From positions 13,124,214 to 13,188,213 of the forward strand of contig CM036188.1 of NCBI GenBank assembly GCA_020631735.1: 64,000 bases of DNA, written 5' to 3'. The stretch comes from Saccharum officinarum (taxonomy: Eukaryota > Streptophyta > Magnoliopsida > Poales > Poaceae). The translations under genes and the position numbers were made by a program. Positions 56,195-64,000 of this stretch are shown here, piece after piece; the stretch's first letter is position 1; every line of letters begins with the position of its first letter. Under the pieces are notes generated by a model. That model saw only the letters and a list, made by a program, of their open reading frames with translations, was not told the DNA's origin and ran no database searches.

Positions 56195-56437
56195 GGGTGT
56201 GTCCAGTTCCGGGAAGGTGTAAAAAAAAAAAATACCGTAGCACGTTTTGGTTTTATTTGGTAAATAGTGTCCAATCGTTGGCTAATTAGGTTCAAAACGT
56301 TCGTCTCGCAAAGTACAACCAAGCTGTACAATTAGTTTTTCATTTCATCTACATTTAGTACTCCATGCATATATCGCAAGTTTGATGTGACGGGAAATCT
56401 TTTGTTTATACAGTATTTTTTTTAACTGAACACAGCC
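56195..56437. mobile_element. GGGTGTGTCCAG-type MITE, 243 bp
   Basis: Ends GGGTGTGTCCAGTTCC and TTAACTGAACACAGCC with TTT on both sides. The interior closely resembles the copy at 23.7 kb (GGCTAATTAGGTTCAAAAC, TTCGTCTCGCAAAGTACAAC). Confidence 0.85.
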
Positions 56438-56440
56438 TTT

Positions 56441-58241
56441 GTTTACTCGCCTTCCTTCCTTTTTCTTTCCCCCCCTTTTTTTTCTGCCTTCGCGGCTCCC
56501 GAGACAGCCATAATTCCTTCCACAAAGGGCAAAATGGGGAATTACTTTAGCTGCCCTTTTATTCTTATCAAATCCATGTTTTATCCTTAGCAAATCCATG
56601 AAAAAAATCAATACAAATAAAACATAAAAAATAATTGGTAACTGAAGTTTATATCAACTAAAATTTTCACAAACTTCTAAACTCGTGTCTCTTAAAATTG
56701 TAGCCCTGTAAGAACACAGATTAATAGACTAGTTTTAAAAAAAACATTAATTGGTGTCCACAAATTTGATCATTTTTAGATAAAAGATGCCTTTATTTTC
56801 TAATGTAGGGAGTAATTAACAGTTGCGACCTTATTCGTGAGACCTTTTGGAGTTGCCACACGCTGGTTCTAGGCAGGACTGAAATCGGCTGAATGCTCAT
56901 AGGCCCGGCGCTCGTTTACCTGCTAAAATCAGCCGAATCCAGACAAGTCTGGACCAGCCGTACGCGTCAGCATCACGCGTTAGTTGCCCTTATCTTGCAG
57001 TAAACAAGAACAACAGCTGGAAAACCAAGATTACTGTCCTCCTTCCATTCATGCTGATTTATCTCCAATGCTATGTTGTTGTCATTTTAATTTCCACCTG
57101 GCACACCTTTGTGCAAAGCTTTACACCAGTAGTACAACTGCTAAAAGTTGCTTCAAACAAGACAATACCTGGATAATATAAAGAAAAAAAAGGCAGCACA
57201 ATTGGAATATGACATTTGTCAGAACACACAAAACTAGAGTATTGCTAGTTGCTTTGTGAACATACGCCCTCCGTCCCTAAATGTTTGTCTCTAGAAAACC
57301 ATGTTTCCCTCACAGACACGTTTCCTGGGCGACCAACAAAAAAGGACATAGGGTGTATATATGTACTCCTACATAGTTTGTACACTTTCTGATCTATCTA
57401 CACCCTCATCATACTGTGGAGCATTAGCAATGATGACTATATGGACCTTCAGAAAGGCGTTCTTGGAGTGCAAATTATGCGGTCGTGTATGCTTTTGAGG
57501 GGGTGGTGGGACAGTTTAGATTTTTAACAAATATACTATATAGTATAGTAGTATTTCTTTTTCTTGCATAAAGGCGAGGGAAAGCAAAGTATATAGATAA
57601 GCCATTCAGATGGCAATGCTGCCTGTGCCTTTGCTAGATTGGAACCTTTTCCAGTAAAGTTGTATTTAGTGAATAATTGAGGCTATGCATGGTAATCATT
57701 TGATTAGAACCTAAATAAGGCCACCAGAGGTTAATTACAAGGAGAATTTTCTTCCGTTTATATGGAAATTGAATTGTTTTCCAAGGAATTCCCACATTCA
57801 GATTTCAGACAAGCCCTTATCCTGATGATTGAGAAACTTGTCTATCTCTGTCTACTTTATCTTGCTGGACTTAACTGAGATGCTTGCAGTGGTTAGAGAC
57901 GGTTGACTAGCAATCAAATTGGAGACACGCATATACGTCAATCCATGCTTGCTTACTACTTAAATTCTACTTTTACTAAACGAGATCTTTGTCATTTGAT
58001 CTTGTTCACTTTTGGAAGAGGGGTTATATAGTTTGGTCCCATCAGTTTCTGAAAAGACCTTTCTCTCCTTGTACCACTGCTATTGGGCGACACCATGTGA
58101 TGACGCTTCGTGTTACGTTGCTTGCCACCACATTTCGCAAAAGCAACGTGTAAATAATGGGTGATGAGAACATTAATTTTGTTCAGGTCATCTATCCATA
58201 AACTAAAGGGAGTATATAATGCATGTATCCCTTTCAAGTTT
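56441..58241. other. Intergenic, no gene recognised
   Basis: AT-rich. A half Stowaway end (CCCTCCGTCCCTAAATG) lies near 57270, and another (CTAAAGGGAGTATA) near 58203; they do not form a convincing single element. Confidence 0.4.
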
Positions 58242-58475
58242 GGCCATGTTTAGTTCTCAAAAAAATTTACAAAATTTTTCAGATTCCCCGTCACATCGAA
58301 TCTTTGGACACATGCATATATAGATAAAAAATAAAACTAATTACACAGTTTAGACGAAATGGATGAGACGAATCTTTTAAGCCTAATTAGACCATGATTG
58401 GACACTAATAACCAAATAACAACGAATTTTGTTATAGTGTCATTTTGCAAAAAAAAATTGCAACTAAACAGGCCC
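58242..58475. mobile_element. GGCCATGTTTAG-type MITE, 234 bp
   Basis: Ends GGCCATGTTTAGTTCTC and GCAACTAAACAGGCCC with TTT on both sides. The interior has CCCCGTCACATCGAATCTTTG as in the copy at 39.7 kb. Confidence 0.85.
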
Positions 58476-58478
58476 TTT

Positions 58479-59546
58479 GATATGATGTGTGCCGAGGTTC
58501 AGATAACAAGCTAGCTTTAGTGCTTGGTGTTCTTGACCAGTCCAACCAACACATGTGAAAGGGAGACATTATCCTAGCTTGAATCCATTTTTGTGTTGCT
58601 TCGCTGTTCAATCACAAACCTAAAAAGCTTTGTGGACACACAAAAAAAAATGCCGCCACTTTATTTCAGAGCTGTCGAAAGCAATTGATAGATATAAGAA
58701 TAATGCGCACCATATAGTAGTTTGGAGGTCATCAACAGGAACGTGTTGAATTTCATTGTTTAATACTAGGGTGATGCCTGATCAATCCAATCCAAGAAAG
58801 ATTTTGATGGCTGCTCGTCAGTGGATGGTTGCACTTGTTGTTTGATGTGGAAATTGAATAGCACATGTTTAATTTCTTCTAGAAGGTCGAAATCACATCT
58901 CACATATAGGGAGAAAGGAACCATATAGACCATTTGGTTCAATTAATCTTGTTTGGCATAAAGCTAGGTTCCGTCATTATTGACGAATATCAAATAGAGT
59001 CCGTACTACCTCCTACCCCAACTACTGGCAGATATTTTCATTTGCGCTCTATTTAGAGCATCTCCAACAATTTCTAAAAATCACTTGGTAAACTAATGAG
59101 TTGTCCAAGTGACTAAACAAAAGTTGGGAGCATATTTGTTGGCTTGCTCCAACACTTTTCAAAATCTCATTACTAAAAGATAAAAGGTAATTTTACGTCA
59201 GGAATCATGAACTATTTCTAAATCACCCCAACAACTGTTATATTTTTTCTCTCATGTACATTTGTATCAGGAACCCTATCCTACTTTATATTATTTTCCA
59301 CATCCTTTCACCTTAGATTGGCGATGGATATTGCAAGTGCTAAAAGATTGAGAGGTGGGGTTAAGAGTTGTTGGAGATTTGTTTTTTCGATCTTGCCAAA
59401 AATCATGGTTTTGAGACATGGTTTTGGGAACTCTTGGAGATGAACTCTAGCTTCAAAAGATTTGTAGATTTCTCATAAACGGGTATTCGTAGCTCGTGGA
59501 AGATGTGGACTTGGTGTCATGGATGATAAAACTAGATCTTATCATT
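58479..59546. other. Intergenic, no gene recognised
   Basis: AT-rich sequence; no exon, RNA gene or bounded element identified. Confidence 0.4.
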
Positions 59547-60701
59547 GACTACTACAGAAAATATTTTGCACAGCGTTTCACTTTAGGGCTCCAAGACGGT
59601 TGGCCTGCCCGCCTCGGTTATTCGAGGCAGGGCAGCCGGGCCAGCAACCGCCTCGGTTAATGCTTAACCAAGGCGGACACTGTAAAGAAACCGCCTCGGT
59701 TAACGCCCATTAACCGAGGCGGTTGCCCTAATGTAACCGGCCTCGGTTAATGGATTAACCGTCTCGGTTAATAGATATTAACGAGGCAACCGCCTCGGTT
59801 AACCTATTTTCGGAGGTGGGCAACCTTAAAGCCCACCTAGGTTAATTCAGCCCGAAATCAGTATCCAACTTAAGGCCCATCCTAGCCTGTTTTGGTGTCT
59901 CAACTATATATAACAGCTGAAACCCTAATAACCACTCATCTAGCTCACCCGCACACTCCCTCCCTCGGCGCCGCACACTTCGCTCCCTCCCGCCCTCCCT
60001 TCCTCGATCTCTCTCGACGCCGCACACATCCGCGCCCCGGCAAGTAGGAGGCCACGACCCCGTATCCATTCCCCACCGCCACCGAGCTTTCCTCCTTCCT
60101 GCAGCTCCTCGCCCGCCTCAAGCAGCAACGCCGCCCGGAGCCTCCAGCCCGACTGCGCCACACCTCGGCCACCGACAGTCGTGACCACGATGTCGACCAC
60201 GTGAACCGCGCCACCACGACCATGCTCTGCTGAACACCACCACCACGACGGTGTGCCGCTATGTCGAGCCACCACCAGCCCCCTTCTCCCGTGTCACGAC
60301 CATGCCGAGCTCGTGACGCCGAACACGAGGCCGTGGTGCACGAGGCGACCCCCTCCCCCGGCGGCAGATCTATGGTGGCCGCACCCCCCGGTGGATCTCG
60401 GCGGCTGTGCCTCTCCTCTGAGCACGACAACCCCTCCCTCTCCTCCGAGCAGCGGTGGGGGCGTGGATCCGGCCACGGGAGGCTACGGGGGCGTGGATCC
60501 TACCACAGGCAACAGCGACACGTGGTACCGGGCTCGGTGGGCTTTTTTATTTCATGAAATTATTAACCGAGGCGGGCTATTTAACTCAACCACCTCCGTT
60601 AATAGCATTAATTGTCTAACCGCCTCCGTTAAGGCATGATTAACCGTGACCTTTCTTCGGATGCGGTTTTGCCCGCGTCGGTTAAAATTGTTGTAGTAGT
60701 G
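59547..60701. mobile_element. Non-autonomous CACTA element, 1155 bp
   Basis: Left end GACTACTACAGAAAATATT (first base changed from C) and right end AATTGTTGTAGTAGTG, with ATT on both sides. Subterminal units ACCGCCTCGGTTAA and TTAACCGAGGCGG repeat in both orientations. Between about 59880 and 60540 the interior becomes gene-like: a TATA-like CTATATATAA followed by AAACCCTAA and a CpG-rich stretch, but no recognised coding domain. Confidence 0.85.
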
Positions 60702-60772
60702 ATTATTAATATCCAATAGATATTGCCCCCTGTCCAATCTAACTCCATAAAATGATGATGTGGAGTTGCTTG

Positions 60773-61964
60773 CACTACGCCACAATCTGTTTTTAGAAAC
60801 GGTCGGTTGGCTCCCCCTCTATCCATGCATCTCTAGAAAATTGTTGATTTCTTGAGGTAGGTATGAAGCCAACCATAGAAATCAATTTCTAGGGGCGGAT
60901 TGATATCCAGTCACCCATATACATCTATTTCTAGCTAGAGGTTGTTGGATTTCGATCACCTCTAGAAATAGTTTTACATATTTTAAAATTGAGCCCACAA
61001 AATAAAAAATGATCCTGAAAGAAGCCCACAAGGTGACCCACTTGCGGTAGCAAGCTAGAAGTCATAGGATTTTCATGCAAAATACACATGCGGCCACGGG
61101 GATCGAACTCAGACCGTTGTTGGTCTTGCGTGTTTTCGCACAAAATATGCGTGCGACCACGAGGAGCAAACTCAATACTGTTGGCCTCACATGTTGCTTC
61201 CTTACCACTGCACCTTAGTGTTACTTGTGACCAAGTGGGTAATACTATCCTTGTGTGTATTCACTTTAGTAAATATTATAATGAATATTTGAGACACTAG
61301 ATGACTTTAAATGGGAAAAGTTTAAATTGAAAAGATTTAGATCTCGTCCGGTAGGACCAGTACTACAACATTGGTTTAGGTCATGTCTCCATCCAAGGTT
61401 GTTTGAAAAATAAAAAAAATGAATTTCAAAATCTAAGAAGACATAATTTTTGGACCATAAATAATTCAAAATGGAAGTCATCAACTATAAATTTGTATAT
61501 CTCTTTGAGCTCTACAACTTTGATGTAAAGTTTGACTTCATCCAACTTGTTTTGAAAAGGTTATGAATTTTATTGTACTGCACTTATTTTAGAGGCGGGT
61601 CAAATTACCAACTGCCTCTAAAATCCATTTCTAGAGATGGGTGATTTTCCAGGCGCCTCTAAAAATGATTTTATCTCTAGAGTGACTAGAAAATCAAATC
61701 ACCTCTAAAATTGCCATTTTTAGAGGTGGTTGGACTTTCTAGTCGCCTCTAGAAATAGAGGGCATTTTTAGAGGCGGATGAATTTTCTAGCCACCTCTAA
61801 AAATTGGTATCTAGAGATAGACCATTTTTTAGAGCAAAAAGTAAAAATGGATATCTAGAGATATACCAATTTTTTAGAGCCATGTCTGTCCAAAAAGTGG
61901 GACACGTCCCACCTCAAAAATTAGTTTCTGCAATAGTGTTCGGTTCAAAAACTCTGCAATAGTG
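60773..61964. mobile_element. Non-autonomous CACTA element, 1192 bp
   Basis: Left end CACTACGCCACAATCTG and right end ...CTCTGCAATAGTG with TTG on both sides. Subterminal units TAGAGGCGG and CCGCCTCTA-like sequences recur in both orientations. The right terminus is duplicated (CTGCAATAGTG at 61929 and 61954). A tRNA-like module lies in the middle. It sits 71 bp from the previous CACTA element. Confidence 0.8.
61098..61215 (-). other. Duplicated tRNA-like module inside the CACTA element
   Basis: On the minus strand, GGTGCAGTGGTAAGG near 61213 resembles an A-box region, and GAGTTCGATCCCC (61110-61098) a B box. A second, more decayed T-arm-like copy (GAGTTTGCTCCTC) lies at 61161-61173. The two units, each with a CGTGGTCG or CGTGGCCG tail, are about 63 bp apart. 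Confidence 0.45.
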
Positions 61965-62140
61965 TTGGTTCAATTATTTTCTTTCTATTTTCTAAAAAAA
62001 GTCTTAAGGTCCTTATTTTAACATACAAAATCTTGATATGAGATGGAGCTCTAAGTTGGAGCTGTGACCGAAGAGTCCCTTAAATACCATGATTTCTGAC
62101 CTAGCTAGATAGTCTAGCTATGTCGATTGAAGCCACATAG

Positions 62141-62456
62141 GCATCTTTCGAACGCCACAGTAGATGAACCTTCATTGATGCGGAAACTGTAAGCCTCGAA
62201 ACCGACTTCAACTAGGTGTAACGTTCGTTGAGCTAGTGGTACCACACAACTAAATAGCAAGTTGCAGAAAATAAAACACACACACATATGCATCTTCCAA
62301 CCACCGTAACAATTGGACCTTCTTTGATACGGAAACTGCCACCCTCGAAACCGACTTCCTAGAGATAGCCACCTACTATTTTAGACAAAGACGTAACATT
62401 CATGGTGTGGTACCAATTAATATAAATAGCAAGTTGCAGAAAACAAAACAAACACA
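62141..62456. repeat. Diverged tandem duplication
   Basis: Two copies (about 62141-62285 and 62290-62456) share GCATCTTYC, CGGAAACTG, CCTCGAAACCGACTTC and AATAGCAAGTTGCAGAAAA in the same order. Substitutions and small indels show it is old. Confidence 0.8.
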
Positions 62457-62669
62457 ATATACACACATTCTCATATGGAGGCTGAGAGCGTATAGTATCT
62501 AGGAAGGAGAGGTGCTGTTGAGTGCCCTGGGCAAGAGGGATCTGCTGGCAGGGGAAAGCGCCAACACATGGACGTTGAAGTGGCAGTGCACCAACCCACT
62601 CTCAACAACGCTACCAGACACGATCCGTCTGAGAATCTTGACCTTGGCCTCTTGCAAATAATGCGAGCA

Positions 62670-62900
62670 GGCCTGGCTTAGTTCCCAACTTCTCCCTAAA
62701 TTCTACTATGCAAAAAAGAGGATTCTCCGTCACATCGAAATGTCAGCACATACATGGAGTACTAAATGTAGATCAAATCAAAAACTAATTGCACAGTTTT
62801 GTTGTACTTTACGAAACGAACATTTTAAGCCTAATTAATCAATGTTTGAATAATTATTACTAAATTAAAACAAAATACTACAGTGTCAGACAGTGTTGCC
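62670..62900. mobile_element. GGCCTGGCTTAG-type MITE, right end lost
   Basis: Left end GGCCTGGCTTAGTTCCC and the family core (CTATGCAAAAAAGAGGATTC, GTACTTTACGAAACGAAC, AGCCTAATTAATCAATG) are clear, but the expected inverted right end is not found after the CTACAGTG motif. Confidence 0.7.
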
Positions 62901-64000
62901 ACGGTCTCTACACACACTCTTCAATTCCTGCTATGGGCTCCGTTTGGTTGGTTGGTTCGTTCGTTCGTTCCCTAGGCGCAGGGGCGGCCACGACCACGCG
63001 CACGCGTGTTTTGTTTTTGGATGGATTGGTTCGAGGGCTCCGCTGTGTGCCTGTGACTGCTCACACCCAACAATTCCGATGCGGATCCTGCTGGCCTCGG
63101 CAACGGGGCACACAGCCTCCGACGGCCTATATGAATGAATGACGTACAACAACTGGGCTGGTGGGACCCTTTTTATCGTTTCTTGCTCACTAAATGCCAA
63201 TTAATTAATGACATACTAGTCTCCTATTCCTAGCTACTAGTAAATTAACATACTCTAAAGTTAGTATTTAACTGTTCAATTTACATAGCTTTCCATTAAT
63301 TACCTAGGCCATCCATTTTTACGGAGACAAATACAAATATAAGGGCTAGAAACATTTTTTTTAGCATTCATTCTGCTCCATTATGTTTTATGTACTGCTG
63401 GACTAAGTGAATGCCGGTGCGATGAACGGGAGCGCTCACACCGGTGGGAAAAACAAGTCATTGTCCTCCAGTCGATCTCCCACGTTGATTCTTGATTGGA
63501 CGGTGGATTGAAGGAGTAAAGTTACGGTATGACTTGCCAGCAAAGTCACCAAATTCACGTCCAAACCTCTTTGGAGAGGTTATTAATGATTTGACGATTC
63601 ACCTATGAGACTGGGCAACAACAACTATACATCGATCAATTGGTCACGCCTGGCATGAGGGGCATTCAAAATACATAAAACCTACAAAGGCTAATAATAA
63701 AGGCGGCTGCCGGCTGCAAGGAAACTTACGACTAATCTATCAGCTCACTCGTATAATAGTTAGCCGGCTTACAGCTTACTTGTTTGTCTCACAGAACTTA
63801 TTGGTTCTCGTGCATAAGCTGGTTGTAAGCTTACAGCTCGCTTCTCTTCTCTCCTCCTCTCTATTTCACGTCAGTATATAGCCTACTTATAGCCATTTAT
63901 TATACTTTCTTTAAGATGCATATTGGTATTTGGAAAAACCCTAACTTTTAGGTGGGTTTTTGTAGAGCTTTCCTAATTTTTATTAGAGAGAGCAGCATTG
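62901..64000. other. Right-edge intergenic region, no gene recognised
   Basis: A short GC-rich patch (62940-63140) has overlapping frames of 69-89 codons on both strands without a known domain. The stretch at about 63700-63910, with TAAGCTGGTTGTAAGCTTACAG-like inverted motifs, looks like a further MITE remnant, but its ends could not be fixed. Confidence 0.4.

Noticed and set aside
60253..60639. 128-codon Pro/Thr-rich frame in a CACTA element
   Set aside because: Low-complexity composition, runs into the terminal repeats and shows no domain.
1..64000. CRISPR arrays, bacterial operons, phage or integrated virus
   Set aside because: No regular spacer-repeat array, ribosome-binding sites or viral genes were seen; the repeats are plant transposons and microsatellites.

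Overview
The window is nuclear DNA from a flowering plant, almost certainly a grass and most likely a panicoid such as sorghum or a close relative. This is inferred from three things: multi-exon genes with short GT-AG introns, GC-rich first exons beside AT-rich introns, and a dense set of grass-type transposons (Tourist-like and Stowaway MITEs, CACTA elements with TTTAGTCCCGG foldbacks, LINEs, solo LTRs of 2.5-3 kb). Nothing bacterial, viral or organellar was seen.

Four protein-coding loci can be supported. (1) 424-1320 (-): the first two coding exons of an ankyrin-repeat gene that runs off the left edge. (2) 8026-16557 (+): a 15-exon PXA-PX-Nexin_C sorting-nexin-type membrane protein of 1030 residues, including one GC-AG intron. 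(3) 42729-47310 (+): a 4-exon BEL1-like TALE homeobox gene of the BLH1 type, 668 residues, with a candidate spliced 5' leader carrying a uORF. (4) 48719-55654 (-): a 10-exon LONESOME HIGHWAY-like bHLH gene, 870 residues, whose fourth intron carries a 2.2 kb PIF/Harbinger transposon with a decayed transposase. Genes 3 and 4 converge, with about 1.4 kb between their stop codons. In all three complete models the exon lengths sum to a multiple of three and every junction restores the expected family sequence. I see no functional pathway linking the four genes.

The rest is transposon-rich. A 2458 bp solo LTR (2373-4830) sits in an older degenerate repeat, followed by a 919 bp non-autonomous DNA element. 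The 3' side of gene 2 holds a 374 bp LINE tail. From 17.6 to 25.3 kb there are MITEs and two CACTA elements. From 26.0 to 34.7 kb lie two broken LINEs in opposite orientations, the second split by a 3021 bp solo LTR. At 35.0-36.3 kb is a very GC-rich block with no recognisable gene. From 36.3 to 41.7 kb there are more MITEs, the last ending about 110 bp upstream of the putative BLH1-like TATA box. The right end carries two CACTA elements (59.5-62.0 kb) and further MITEs.

Most element boundaries are set by exact target-site duplications read by eye, so they are base-precise. The most informative observations are the GC-AG intron in the PX domain, tRNA-like modules inside two CACTA elements, the uORF and the internal in-frame ATG of the homeobox gene, and a MITE family with 3 bp duplications of varied sequence. 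I found no convincing new biological system; this looks like an ordinary gene-plus-transposon segment of a grass chromosome.
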